This document shows, piece after piece, positions 45,132 through 53,585 of a DNA stretch of 64,000 nt; position 1 is the stretch's first letter; every line of letters starts with the position of its first letter. The DNA comes from Chloroflexota bacterium (GTDB taxonomy: Bacteria > Chloroflexota > Anaerolineae > J102): the NCBI GenBank assembly GCA_029782215.1, contig JAKOVD010000209.1, forward strand, positions 1 to 64,000, read 5' to 3'. The notes beneath the pieces were generated by a model. That model was not told the DNA's origin and ran no database searches. It saw only the letters and a program-made list of their open reading frames with translations. A program made the translations under genes and the position numbers.

Positions 45132-46664
45132 TCACGGCGCGGGAAGGGGCGCCGGGGTTGCATCGGCTTTCGGGCCGGACTGCTTGCCGCCGCTGAGAAT
45201 CCACTTTTCGTAGATCGGCTGCGGGTCGATGCCACCCACCTCCTTCACCACGGCCAGGAAATCAGAAGGCAGGGGCGTGCGGAAGCGGTAGCGGTCGATA
45301 TAGGCGCGCAGAACTTCCAGGTACTTGTCATGGCCGAGGGCGTGGTAGAGCGCATCAAAAAAGAGCGCGGACTTGGCGTAGACCAGGATCTCGTAGTTGG
45401 TGCCATCGAAGGCCGTCACGGTTTGTCCGGGGGGCGCGTCGTAGCCGTTCTTGACGGCCCAATTCACCGGCACCTGCCAGCGCAGCGAACTCATGCGTTC
45501 GGCGGCGCCAGGACCATGAAGCGTCTCCATGAACAACATGCTGCTGTGCTCGGCCAGGCCTTCGTCCAGCCAGGGGTAGCGGAAAGGGTCGGAGTTGACC
45601 AGGGCATACCACCACTGGTGCGCCACCTCATGAGCGACAAGCACCTCCTGGCTGCCGCGTTGGTCGCGATAAGTGTCGATGCCGATGTAGTTCAGGTCGG
45701 GATACTCCATGCCCAGGTAGCGGGTCGGAGACTCGACGATGTCAAGCTTGGTGTAGGGATACGGCGTGAGCAGGCGGTTGTAGACGCGCAGGGCGGCGGC
45801 AGCATCGGCGAGGGCCGAGCGACCGGCGCCGGCATCCTGGGGCAGAAAGTAGCTGTTGACGTGAATCCCGTCCACGTCCAGGCTGGCTTTCTGGAACTTG
45901 TCGCTCACTGTCATGGTCCACTCGGGTCCGGGCCCGGCCACCAACACGTGCTGCACGGTATTGGAAATGCTCTGGGTCTGTGTTATTTCGACGCCCGAAG
46001 CCACCAGAGTGATACCGCTTGGCACCGTGGCCGTGATGGCAAAGAAGGCAGGATCGGCAATGGCGATGTCACCGTGCGGGGGCGGCACGTCGAGACGCCA
46101 GGGGGTGGCCGGGTCGCCGGTTTGGGCCGCCAGGATGGGATAACTGTAGGGCAGGTTGAGAATGCCCTCGCTGGCGCCAAACAGGACGTACCCCGATCGG
46201 TCCGGCGCCTCCACGTGGTAGGTGATCTCAAGGCCCGTCGATGCGCCCGGCGGCAGGGGCTCGCTCAGCGTGATCCGGGCAGTGGTGTTGTTGTCCTGGT
46301 AGGCAAACCCAGCGGCGTAGTTGCCCGGCAGGGTGCTGACGCCGGTCAACTGCATCGTGCCCTGGAGTTGTGGCAGGTTAGGGTAGAGCCGGACGTAGAG
46401 GTCGTTCATGGGCCGGCCGCTGCGATTCTTCAGGTGGATGCGGGCCACGCCGTCGACCCTGCGCTCGCCCGGGTTGACGCGCAGATCGATGTCGTAGCGC
46501 GGGGCGGCGGCGACGTCGAAGTCGGGTGGAAGGGCATCTGCCCGGAAGGCCGGACGGTAGCGCGCCAGCGGGTCCGGGGGCGGGGCGGAGCGACAAGCCG
46601 CCAGCAGCGCCGCCAACCCGATCACCGCACTCAAAAAGGCCAAGAACCGGGGGAATTGGTTCAT
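45132..46664 (-). CDS. M1-type gluzincin metallopeptidase lipoprotein
   Basis: A 510-residue lipoprotein with signal AVIGLAALLAACRS. The N-terminal half is the beta-rich M1 domain (IHLKNRSGRPMNDLYVRLYP). The zinc site VAHEVAHQWWYALV near residue 342 (HExxH) and the third ligand in WLDEGLAEHSSM are present, as is the catalytic Tyr region DALYHALG. The classical GAMEN substrate motif is replaced by GMEYPDLNYIG, as in other M1-like membrane-linked peptidases. It probably trims peptides outside the cell. Its promoter lies in the 110-bp divergent space shared with the metallophosphoesterase. Confidence 0.88.
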   Translation of the reverse strand: MNQFPRFLAFLSAVIGLAALLAACRSAPPPDPLARYRPAFRADALPPDFDVAAAPRYDIDLRVNPGERRVDGVARIHLKNRSGRPMNDLYVRLYPNLPQLQGTMQLTGVSTLPGNYAAGFAYQDNNTTARITLSEPLPPGASTGLEITYHVEAPDRSGYVLFGASEGILNLPYSYPILAAQTGDPATPWRLDVPPPHGDIAIADPAFFAITATVPSGITLVASGVEITQTQSISNTVQHVLVAGPGPEWTMTVSDKFQKASLDVDGIHVNSYFLPQDAGAGRSALADAAAALRVYNRLLTPYPYTKLDIVESPTRYLGMEYPDLNYIGIDTYRDQRGSQEVLVAHEVAHQWWYALVNSDPFRYPWLDEGLAEHSSMLFMETLHGPGAAERMSSLRWQVPVNWAVKNGYDAPPGQTVTAFDGTNYEILVYAKSALFFDALYHALGHDKYLEVLRAYIDRYRFRTPLPSDFLAVVKEVGGIDPQPIYEKWILSGGKQSGPKADATPAPLPAP

Positions 46665-46697
46665 TTTCGGTCACCAGAGCAAGCAATAGCGGTAGAG

Positions 46698-46727
46698 CTG
46701 GCAAAGCAACGCTAGCTTCGCTATAAT
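46698..46727 (+). promoter_or_regulatory. Sigma-70-like promoter for the metallophosphoesterase operon
   Basis: CTGGCA (46698-46703), an 18-base spacer and a consensus TATAAT (46722-46727) face right, 47 bp before the gene start at 46775. The box lies inside the ten-base word GCTATAATCG that recurs before other genes in the window. It is the best promoter in the window. Confidence 0.6.
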
Positions 46728-46774
46728 CGACATTCTTCATTATGCCATAGTCCTGCGAATTCAGGAGATGAGGT

Positions 46775-48199
46775 GTGTCTCGCAAAGCCAAGATCGTCAT
46801 TAGCGACACCCATATCGGCGCCGGCGGCGTTGCCTTGGGCAACAAGCTGGAGGACTTCATCTCGGATGTTGAGTTCGTCGTTTGGGTGCACGACCTGATC
46901 CTGGAATCGAACCGCGACGGCATCGAGATGGAGCTGATCATCAACGGGGACTGGATCGAGTTCCTGCAGGTGCCGGCGGTCGATGGGTTCGATCCGAGCG
47001 TCCCCTACGGCGCCGCCACCTACAACGGCGTCACGGAGCAGGAGGCGCTGAAGCGCCTGGAGATCGTCTACGAACGGCATCCGGGCGTCTTGATGGCGCT
47101 GGCAGCGTTTCTGAATCCTGGTCCGCCGCAGCGCAGCCTGACCATCCTGTACGGCAACCACGATCCCGAGCTGGCGTATCCCGCCGTGCAGGCGCGCCTG
47201 CAAGAAATGTTGGGCGCCGTGGCCGAAAAGGCGCCCCTGGCAGCCATCGGCGCGAGAACCTATCTCAAGGACGGCGTCTACATCGAGCATGGCAACGCCT
47301 ACACGGAATCGGTCGACCAGTTCCAGAACCCGGACCATCCCTTCGATCCCGGCAACCCCAGCCGGGTCGAGCATCCCTGGGGGTCGCGCTTCGTCACGAA
47401 CTTCTTCAACAAGGTCGAATGGGAACGCTCCTGGATTGACGGCGTCCATCCCGTCACCGCTCTGATCTTCTATGCCCTTGCCTTCGACCCCGCCCTGGCG
47501 CTGCGTCTGCTGGAGCAGTTCCTGGCGGCGGCGCCCGACCTTTTGCTCAAGCCCTCCTCCCCTGAGCCGGGGCAGCCCAGCGCCAGCGAGCAGCTTCTGA
47601 CCCAGCTTGGGGATCCGGTCCAGGCTGAGGCGATGGCGCAGCGGCTGCAAAGCGACCCGACCTACGCCGCCCAACTGGCGGGCCAGGTCGAGCGGGCCTT
47701 CAGCGAGAAGGGCGCGGCGCCCGAGCAGCCGCCCGACCTGGCCGGCGGTCCCGACAGCGCCACGCCGGTGGAGCGCGGGCAGGCGATCACCGAATATTAC
47801 TGGCACGCCCTCGAGGAGCAGGCGGCGGTCGTCGCCGGGAAGACGGCTGCCCGTGTGGTCCTCTTTGGCCACATCCACGTGCGCGTGGACCTGGCTCTGG
47901 CGGACGGAGCCCGTTACCTCAATACCGGCACCTGGATCTGGGGCATGGACTTCCGCGAGGCGCCCGACAACGTCTGGCAGGACCTGTTCGCACACCCGGA
48001 GAAATACAGCCAGAAGCGGGACCTGACCTTCGCTCGCATCGACCACGATGAGGCGGGCGCCATCACCCAGGTGAAGCTGGATCGGGTCGGGGCGCCGCCT
48101 ACGCCTCCCCCTCCACCCCCCGATCCGCAGCCTGAGCCCGGCCTCTGGGCGCGGCTGCTGCTGGGCGTGCGCGCCTTCTTCCGCCGGCTGTTCGGGTAG
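46775..48199 (+). CDS. Calcineurin-like metallophosphoesterase
   Basis: A 474-residue enzyme with the di-metal phosphoesterase motifs in order: VISDTHIGAGG (Asp-x-His), INGDWIEFL in place of the usual GD segment, YGNHDPELA and LFGHIHVRVDL (GHxH). Its C-terminal tail, with a Pro run (PTPPPPPPDPQPEP) and the basic RALLLGVRAFFRRLFG-like end, may be amphipathic and membrane-associating. Start is GTG 46775 with AGGAG upstream. Substrate unknown; the relatives include nucleotide and lipid phosphatases. A queuosine transporter gene starts 7 bp later. Confidence 0.8.
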   Translation: MSRKAKIVISDTHIGAGGVALGNKLEDFISDVEFVVWVHDLILESNRDGIEMELIINGDWIEFLQVPAVDGFDPSVPYGAATYNGVTEQEALKRLEIVYERHPGVLMALAAFLNPGPPQRSLTILYGNHDPELAYPAVQARLQEMLGAVAEKAPLAAIGARTYLKDGVYIEHGNAYTESVDQFQNPDHPFDPGNPSRVEHPWGSRFVTNFFNKVEWERSWIDGVHPVTALIFYALAFDPALALRLLEQFLAAAPDLLLKPSSPEPGQPSASEQLLTQLGDPVQAEAMAQRLQSDPTYAAQLAGQVERAFSEKGAAPEQPPDLAGGPDSATPVERGQAITEYYWHALEEQAAVVAGKTAARVVLFGHIHVRVDLALADGARYLNTGTWIWGMDFREAPDNVWQDLFAHPEKYSQKRDLTFARIDHDEAGAITQVKLDRVGAPPTPPPPPPDPQPEPGLWARLLLGVRAFFRRLFG

Positions 48200-48206
48200 G
48201 CGTCCC

Positions 48207-48983
48207 GTGCACCGTTCCTACCGCTACTTCAACATCGTCATGGCCCTGTTCGTGACGGTGTTGCTGGTCAGCAACCTCGCCAGCGCCGCCAAGCTCATCG
48301 ACCTGGGGGTGTCGGTCTTTGGGCTGCGCCTGGCGTTTGACGGGGGGACCGTTCTGTTTCCGCTGGCCTACATCTTCGGCGACATCCTGACCGAGGTCTA
48401 TGGCTACAGCCGCAGCCGCCGTGTCATCTGGACAGGCTTCGTTTGCGCCCTGCTCATGTCGTCGCTGTTCTGGTTCCTGGCGCGCCTTCCCGGCGACCCA
48501 GCCTGGGGCCAGTATGTCTACGAGAACATGTCCGCCACCGTCCCCGGCATCCCACAGCCTTCCGATCCGGCGGTCTTTGGACAGGCGGCCTATGACGCCA
48601 TCCTGGGCGGGGTCAGCACATTCGCCATCGTCATTGCCAGCCTGATGGCCTATTTTGCCGGGGAGTTCACCAATTCCTTCGTGTTGGCCAAGATGAAGGT
48701 GGCGACGGAGGGGCGCTGGCTCTGGACTCGGACCATCGGTTCCACCCTGGTGGGAGAGGGCGTCGACACGGTCATCTTTGTGGGGGTGGCGACGTTGTTG
48801 GGGGTGTTCCCGGCCGCCATTGCCGGTGGTCTCATGGTCGCCAACTATGTCTTCAAGGTCAGCGTTGAGGTCCTGTTTACGCCTTTGACCTACGTGATCG
48901 TCAACTTCCTGAAGCGGGCAGAGCGCGAAGACTACTACGATCGCGACACGGACTTCAACCCCTTCCACATTGACGAGCCGTAG
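48207..48983 (+). CDS. Queuosine precursor transporter (YhhQ/VUT family)
   Basis: A 258-residue membrane protein with about six helices and the family hallmarks: NLASAAKLIDLG near the N-terminus, FPLAYIFGDILTEVYGYSRSRRVIW, AYFAGEFTNSFVLAKMK, and WTRTIGSTLVGEGVDTVIF. It imports preQ0/preQ1 or queuine-like precursors for tRNA queuosine synthesis. GTG 48207 is the start (MHRSYRYF). No other queuosine gene is nearby. It follows the phosphoesterase by 7 bp, so both are probably in one transcript. Confidence 0.92.
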   Translation: MHRSYRYFNIVMALFVTVLLVSNLASAAKLIDLGVSVFGLRLAFDGGTVLFPLAYIFGDILTEVYGYSRSRRVIWTGFVCALLMSSLFWFLARLPGDPAWGQYVYENMSATVPGIPQPSDPAVFGQAAYDAILGGVSTFAIVIASLMAYFAGEFTNSFVLAKMKVATEGRWLWTRTIGSTLVGEGVDTVIFVGVATLLGVFPAAIAGGLMVANYVFKVSVEVLFTPLTYVIVNFLKRAEREDYYDRDTDFNPFHIDEP

Positions 48984-49047
48984 GCGCACATCCGGCGAGC
49001 TCACCCCGGGTAGGGAGTACGGACACAAATAGGAGAGAACACGAATC

Positions 49048-49102
49048 GTAGTGACGACTTCAGTCGTTCTCCCGCTTACGTAGCGGCTCAAGTCGTCATG
49101 AC
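49048..49102. repeat. Palindromic repeat, diverged copy 3
   Basis: GTAGTGACGACTTCAGTCG on the left pairs imperfectly with GGCTCAAGTCGTCATGAC on the right. The outer arm words (GTAGTGxCGACTT.AGTCG) match the copies at 6364 and 9758. Like them it is just downstream of a gene. Confidence 0.55.
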
Positions 49103-49127
49103 AGGTGGCTGGCTCTGTATTGTGTGA

Positions 49128-49133
49128 TACAAT
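49128..49133 (+). promoter_or_regulatory. Possible -10 box upstream of the YhfC gene
   Basis: TACAAT in the context TGTGATACAATGATCGG lies 53 bp before the ATG at 49187. Bases around it resemble other -10 regions of the window, but there is no clear -35. Confidence 0.3.
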
Positions 49134-49186
49134 GATCGGGTTTGTGAAAGCATTCCCGTATCGGGCGCATCTCGACGGTTCCCACC

Positions 49187-49990
49187 ATGCTCTATATTAC
49201 CTATGCTCTGAACAGCCTGCTGATGATCGCCATGGCCCTGCTCCTGGGCTGGTTTCTGGCCGCGAGGCTGGGCCAACCGTGGCGGTTCTACATCGCCGGC
49301 GCCATCACGTTCATCCTGGCGCAGCTCTTCCACATCCCTCTGGTCGCAGGGCTCACCCTTGCCTTTCGCCAGGGGCTGCTGCCGCAGCCACCGCCGCAAT
49401 GGCAGGCGCTTTTCAACGCCATTCTGCTCGGGCTGCTGGCGGGACTCTGCGAGGAGCTGGCCCGCTATTTTATCCTCAAGTATTCGCTGAAGGATGCCCG
49501 GTCCTGGGGGGCAGCCCTGATGTACGGCGCCGGGCACGGAGGCATCGAGGCCATCCTCCTGGGCATCGTGACGTTGATCGCCTACATCAACATGGTGATG
49601 ATGGCCCAGAATCCGGCGGCGCTGGCCGCGCTGCCCGCCGAGCAGGCCCAGGTCATTCAGACGCAGTTGGCGGCTTACTGGTCGGCGTCCTGGCCGCTGA
49701 CGCTTCTCGGCGCCCTGGAACGGTCCTTTGCGCTGTGCATCCAGCTCAGTCTGGCCGTCCTGGTCATGCAGGTCTTCCTGCGCGGCAAGCTCATCTGGCT
49801 GGCGATCGCCATCCTCTGGCACACGATCGTCGATGCCACGGCGGTGTTGGCGCTGCCGAAGCTGGGGCCGGCGGGTACAGAGGTGTTGGTGGCTGTCACG
49901 GCCCTGATCAGCCTCGGCATCATCTTTGCCCTGCGCACGCCCGATGAGCCGGCGCCAGCGCCCGAACCGGGCCTGCCGGCCACACCGTAA
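49187..49990 (+). CDS. YhfC-family intramembrane metalloprotease
   Basis: A 267-residue membrane protein with seven to eight helices. The paired catalytic motifs of the YhfC/CAAX-like intramembrane peptidase group are visible: GLCEELARYFIL (Glu-Glu-x3-Arg) near residue 89 and MYGAGHGGIEAILLG (His) shortly after, with a third His in ILWHTIVDATAVL. Relatives may process peptides or act in resistance to them. It is followed at 14 bp by an ABC transporter ATPase, so it may act in export or maturation of an ABC substrate. The start lacks a clear ribosome site. Confidence 0.8.
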   Translation: MLYITYALNSLLMIAMALLLGWFLAARLGQPWRFYIAGAITFILAQLFHIPLVAGLTLAFRQGLLPQPPPQWQALFNAILLGLLAGLCEELARYFILKYSLKDARSWGAALMYGAGHGGIEAILLGIVTLIAYINMVMMAQNPAALAALPAEQAQVIQTQLAAYWSASWPLTLLGALERSFALCIQLSLAVLVMQVFLRGKLIWLAIAILWHTIVDATAVLALPKLGPAGTEVLVAVTALISLGIIFALRTPDEPAPAPEPGLPATP

Positions 49991-50004
49991 CGCTTGACCG
50001 GTCC

Positions 50005-50931
50005 ATGATCCACACCTCCGATCTGACGCGCACCTTTGTCCAGCGGGACGGCGGCGCTCTGACCGCGGTCGACCATCTGAGCATCGACGTGGCGCCGGGA
50101 GAGGTCTTTGGCTTCCTGGGGCCCAACGGCGCCGGCAAGACGACGACGATCCGCATGCTTGCCTGCCTGATCGCCCCGACGAGCGGGGAGGCGATGGTCA
50201 ATGGGCTGGTGGTGGGCCGCGACAACGCCGCCATTCGCCGCGGCGTCGGCGTGCTCACCGAGGCGCCGGGCATGTACGACCGCCTAAGCGCCGCCGCCAA
50301 CCTGGACTTCTTTGCCCGGCTTTACGGCGTCGACAACCCGCCAGGGCAGGTGGAGAAGTATCTGCGGATGCTGGGACTGTGGGAGCGGCGCCTGGATGAG
50401 GTGGGCAGCTTCTCCAAGGGCATGCGCCAGAAGCTGGCCCTGGCCCGCGCCCTGCTCCACGAGCCGAAGCTGGTCTTCCTGGATGAGCCGACGGCAGGGC
50501 TTGACCCCGAGGCCGCCTACCTGGTGCGTGAGTTCATCGGTGAGATCCAGGCGCAGGGGCGCACGGTGTTCCTGTGCACCCACAACCTGGACGAAGCCGA
50601 ACGCCTGTGCAGCCATGTGGCCGTGTTCAAGTCGCGGCTGCTGGTGGTGGACACGCCCACCAACCTGCGACAGCGCCTGTTCGGCCGCGAGATCGTCTTC
50701 CATCTGCGGGCGCTGCCGCCGGGCCTGGTGGAGGCTGTGGAGGCCCTGCCTTACGTGGAGGGCGTTGAAGCCGTCGACAGCAAGCTGGTGGTGCGGGTGG
50801 CCGACCCCGATGCCCACAACCCCGACATCGTGCGCACGCTCGTGGCTGCCGGCGCCGACGTGCAGTTCGTCGGCGAGCTGCGGCATTCGCTGGAAGACGT
50901 GTACTTGCAGCTCATGCGCGAAAAGAGCTGA
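50005..50931 (+). CDS. ABC transporter ATP-binding protein (ABC-2 type exporter)
   Basis: A 308-residue ATPase. Walker A is GPNGAGKTTT, the Q-loop region lies in EAPGMYDRLSAAANL, the signature is FSKGMRQKLALARAL (ABC signature as SKGMRQ), and Walker B is LVFLDEPTAGLDPE with H-switch CTHNLDEAERL. It drives an ABC-2 permease. The matching permease gene lies 1.05 kb downstream, separated by a toxin-antitoxin pair and a DUF1156 stub; normally the two genes abut. It is 14 bp after yhfC. Confidence 0.95.
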   Translation: MIHTSDLTRTFVQRDGGALTAVDHLSIDVAPGEVFGFLGPNGAGKTTTIRMLACLIAPTSGEAMVNGLVVGRDNAAIRRGVGVLTEAPGMYDRLSAAANLDFFARLYGVDNPPGQVEKYLRMLGLWERRLDEVGSFSKGMRQKLALARALLHEPKLVFLDEPTAGLDPEAAYLVREFIGEIQAQGRTVFLCTHNLDEAERLCSHVAVFKSRLLVVDTPTNLRQRLFGREIVFHLRALPPGLVEAVEALPYVEGVEAVDSKLVVRVADPDAHNPDIVRTLVAAGADVQFVGELRHSLEDVYLQLMREKS

Positions 50932-51054
50932 GCCACTGCCAAGGAATCAGTTTGGGTCCGCTGCGCAGAACACCCCATTGACGGCATCGGCGTCTGGACT
51001 TAGACTAATTGCAGAATATCTGCATAGACTGAAAAGCTGAGGATGTGACCGATC

Positions 51055-51333
51055 ATGGAAGCAACGATTCAGGTCCGACAGCGCGGCACGCTGACTTTGC
51101 CCGCCGAGCTGCGCGACAAGTACAACATCGAGCCGGGCGATACGTTTCGCCTGGTCGATCTCGACGGCATCCTCGTCCTGACCCCTATGGTGCCGATGGT
51201 GCCGGAACTGGCGCGCGAGATCGAGCGCGCCCGCATCGAAGCTGGTCTGACGATGGAAGAGCTGCTTGCCGGCCTGCGGGAGCAGCGCGAACGCTACCAC
51301 GCCGAGCATTATGGCGAAGCTGCGTCCGCCTAA
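51055..51333 (+). CDS. AbrB/SpoVT-type antitoxin
   Basis: A 92-residue DNA-binding protein with the swapped-hairpin pattern: ATIQVRQRGTLTLPAELRDKYNIEPGDTFRLVDLDG. The C-terminal half is helical (LAREIERARIEAGLTMEELLAGLREQR) and likely contacts the toxin. It overlaps the downstream PIN gene by 23 bp. Typical autoregulated antitoxin of a VapBC-like pair. It lies inside an ABC-transporter operon, which suggests insertion. Confidence 0.85.
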   Translation: MEATIQVRQRGTLTLPAELRDKYNIEPGDTFRLVDLDGILVLTPMVPMVPELAREIERARIEAGLTMEELLAGLREQRERYHAEHYGEAASA

Positions 51334-51820
51334 ACCGCGCGGCTACCGGCCCCAGCCGCCGGAACGCGTTTACCGGCCCCGGGTCTTCATTGACGCCGAT
51401 GTCCTCTTTGCCGGAGCAGTCGGGCCCTCCGAACAGGGCGCCAGCCTGGTCACGCTGCGCCTGGCCGAGATCACGCTGATCGACGCCATGACTTCGCAGC
51501 AGGCCATTGTCGAGGCGGAGCGCAACCTGAGGGACAAGCTGCCGATGGCGCTGCCGGCCTTCCGGCTTATCGTCAGCCGCTGCCTGCAGGTCGTGCCCGA
51601 TCCGGCGCCTGCCGACCTGGTCGAAAGCGCGGGCCTGGCCGACCCCAAGGACCTGCCCCTGCTTGTCGCGGCGCTGCGGGAACAGTGCACCTTCCTGGTG
51701 ACTTTCAATCAGCGCCACTTTGAGCCCGGGCATCCCGACATCACCGTCCTTCGTCCCGGCGATTTTGTGCTAAGGGTGCGTGACCAACTCGCCCGCCTGC
51801 AACCGGCGGAGCAGCCATGA
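51311..51820 (+). CDS. PIN-domain toxin (VapC-like ribonuclease)
   Basis: A 169-residue PIN-domain protein. Acidic active-site residues are visible in FIDADVLFAGAV (Asp), QQAIVEAERNL (Glu) and LADPKDLPLLVAAL (Asp), followed by FLVTFNQRHF. These bind Mg2+ for RNA cleavage. The N-terminal 25 residues are a basic Pro-rich extension. The start ATG 51311 overlaps the antitoxin gene, and its stop overlaps the DUF1156 stub (ATGA), so the three form one translational unit. Confidence 0.85.
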   Translation: MAKLRPPKPRGYRPQPPERVYRPRVFIDADVLFAGAVGPSEQGASLVTLRLAEITLIDAMTSQQAIVEAERNLRDKLPMALPAFRLIVSRCLQVVPDPAPADLVESAGLADPKDLPLLVAALREQCTFLVTFNQRHFEPGHPDITVLRPGDFVLRVRDQLARLQPAEQP

Positions 51821-51945
51821 CCCCAACCTACCCCAAACGCCTCATCGAAGTCGACCTGCCTATCCGGTGCATCTCGGCCCATGCGTGGCGCGAGAAGTCC
51901 ATCCGCTACGGTCACATCAGTACGCACCACATCTGCCGCGGTTAG
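51817..51945 (+). pseudogene. Truncated DUF1156-family methylase N-terminus
   Basis: A 42-codon frame, MTPTYPKRLIEVDLPIRCIS then AHAWREKSIRYGHISTHHICRG, ends at TAG 51943-51945. The wording closely follows the family start (KRLIEVDLPI, ARREKSIRHGHISTLHIWWARRPLA, from memory), but the family's WWARRPLA and the rest are absent. DUF1156 proteins are large adenine-specific methylases encoded in anti-phage islands with helicases and DUF499 genes. This is therefore a remnant of a defence gene. The break falls near base 51934, where the sequence passes into the ABC permease leader. Confidence 0.7.
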
Positions 51946-51981
51946 TCTGTGGCCGGGTGGAACCTGTTCGTCTGCGAACCC

Positions 51982-52779
51982 ATGAACGTACTCTCTATCA
52001 GGACCATCATCCGCAAGGAATGGGCGGAGCTGTATGAGAACACCCTGGTGCTGCTCACGGTGGCCTTCCTGCCGCTGATCTTTGCGGCCCTGCCGCTGGG
52101 CATTCTGTGGTCCACCAGTGGGCTGGACAGCGGCATCCAGGCTAGCACCGAGGCCCTGCCCTCCCAAGTGGCAGGATTATGCGGCGATCTGTCGGCAGCC
52201 GCCTGCACGCAGGTCATTATCGCCAGCCAGTTCATGATTCTGTTCATGATGATTCCGCTCATCATCCCGGCTACCATCGTGCCCTACAGCATCGTCGGCG
52301 AGAAGACCCAACGGACCCTGGAACCCCTGCTGGCGACGCCGGTCTCCACGGCGGACCTCCTGCTGGCCAAGAACCTGGCAACGATCATCCCGGCGCTCCT
52401 GGCGACGTGGGTGACTTTTGGCCTGTATGCTATCGGCGCCCGCCTGCTGATCACGGACCCGGGCGCGCTGGCCCGTCTCTTCGAAGCGCGCTGGTTCCTC
52501 GCCATCTTTGTGGCCGGGCCTTTTCTGGCCTTGTTCGCCAATGTGTTGTCCCTCATGGTTTCAGCCCGCGCCAATGACCCGCGCGTGGCCCAGCAGGTCA
52601 CGTCCTTTGTTGTCCTTCCCGTCATTCTGCTCTTCCTGGGCCAGATCGTGGGCTGGATCTACTTCAGCACGGCGTTTGTGCTGGTCATGGCGCTGGTGGT
52701 CGCACTGCTCGACATCGCCCTCAGCCTGCTTGCCGTGCGGGTGTTCGACCGCGAGTCTATCCTCACCCGCTGGAGTTAG
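51982..52779 (+). CDS. ABC-2 type transporter permease
   Basis: A 265-residue permease with six hydrophobic segments (LVLLTVAFLPLIFAALPLGIL, FMILFMMIPLIIPATIVPYSIVG, FLAIFVAGPFLALFANVLSLMV, SFVVLPVILLFLGQIVGWIYF and the last LVMALVVALLDIALSLLAV). EKTQRTLEPLLATPVSTADLLLAKNL is the cytoplasmic loop typical of ABC-2 permeases such as NatB. ATG 51982 is used; an upstream GTG at 51949 lies in the remnant. Its ATPase is the gene at 50005-50931. The permease gene now starts 36 bp after the DUF1156 stub. Confidence 0.9.
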   Translation: MNVLSIRTIIRKEWAELYENTLVLLTVAFLPLIFAALPLGILWSTSGLDSGIQASTEALPSQVAGLCGDLSAAACTQVIIASQFMILFMMIPLIIPATIVPYSIVGEKTQRTLEPLLATPVSTADLLLAKNLATIIPALLATWVTFGLYAIGARLLITDPGALARLFEARWFLAIFVAGPFLALFANVLSLMVSARANDPRVAQQVTSFVVLPVILLFLGQIVGWIYFSTAFVLVMALVVALLDIALSLLAVRVFDRESILTRWS

Positions 52780-52786
52780 CGCCAGC

Positions 52787-53539
52787 ATGGTCGCGTATCG
52801 CACGTTGAGGAGATCGCTGCTGGCGGGCGTGGTGCTTGTGCTGCTGGCGGCGCCCCTATGGGCGCAGGGGTCGGAGCTAAAGCTGACGCTGCGCCGGGAC
52901 TGGGGCTACGGTGGTTTTGGCGGCGACATCCAGGGTACGTTCTCCTTCGCGGCCACGGCCCCACCGGACACGGTTGCGGTCGACTTCTACATCGATGACC
53001 AGTTGGTGGCGACGGACACCCAGGCGCCCTGGCGCTACCAGTTCCAGACGGACGACTACGCTCTGGGCACGCACGTCATGCGGGCAGTGGGCCATACGGC
53101 GGCGGGGGCGACGATGGCATCCAACACGGTCACGAACACTTTCGTGTCGGCAAGTCAGGGCCAGGCGGTCCTGGTTCGCTTTGTGCTTCCCCTGGTGGGC
53201 GTGCTCCTGCTTGCCTTCATCATCGGCACTCTGATCAGCGTCCGGCGCAGCAGAAGGCAGGGCGGCTCCGCCGCAGGTCCCTGGGGCGTTGCTATCTGTC
53301 CCAAGTGCGGCCGACCTTTTGCCATGCATCTTTTCGGCCTGAACCTGGGCACACGCAAGTACGATCGCTGCCCGCACTGCGGCAAGTGGAGTGTGGTCCG
53401 CAGAGCCAGCCAGGCGGAGCTGGCGGCATTGGAGGCCGCCGCAGCGCCGGGGCCGGCGGTGACGCCGGGCCCAGGTCCTGACGATGTCGAAGCACAGCGG
53501 CGCCAGAGACTGGAAGATTCGCGCTTTGAGGATGTTTGA
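52787..53539 (+). CDS. Ig-like domain membrane protein with zinc ribbon tail
   Basis: A 250-residue protein. A signal/anchor helix (LLAGVVLVLLAAPLWA) is followed by an Ig-like beta domain (about residues 35-120, FSFAATAPPDTVAVDFYIDDQLV... WRYQFQTDDYALGTHVMRAVGHTAAG). A membrane helix (LPLVGVLLLAFIIGTLISV) follows, and a cytoplasmic Cys-pair zinc ribbon (CPKCGRPF ... CPHCGKWS) near residues 164-200. It starts 7 bp after the ABC permease, so it belongs with the exporter. Role unknown; it could sense or couple to the ABC system. Confidence 0.72.
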   Translation: MVAYRTLRRSLLAGVVLVLLAAPLWAQGSELKLTLRRDWGYGGFGGDIQGTFSFAATAPPDTVAVDFYIDDQLVATDTQAPWRYQFQTDDYALGTHVMRAVGHTAAGATMASNTVTNTFVSASQGQAVLVRFVLPLVGVLLLAFIIGTLISVRRSRRQGGSAAGPWGVAICPKCGRPFAMHLFGLNLGTRKYDRCPHCGKWSVVRRASQAELAALEAAAAPGPAVTPGPGPDDVEAQRRQRLEDSRFEDV

Positions 53540-53585
53540 GGGGCGCCGGCCTGTTGGCGCTTGTGGCTTGAGACGAGGTCATGTT

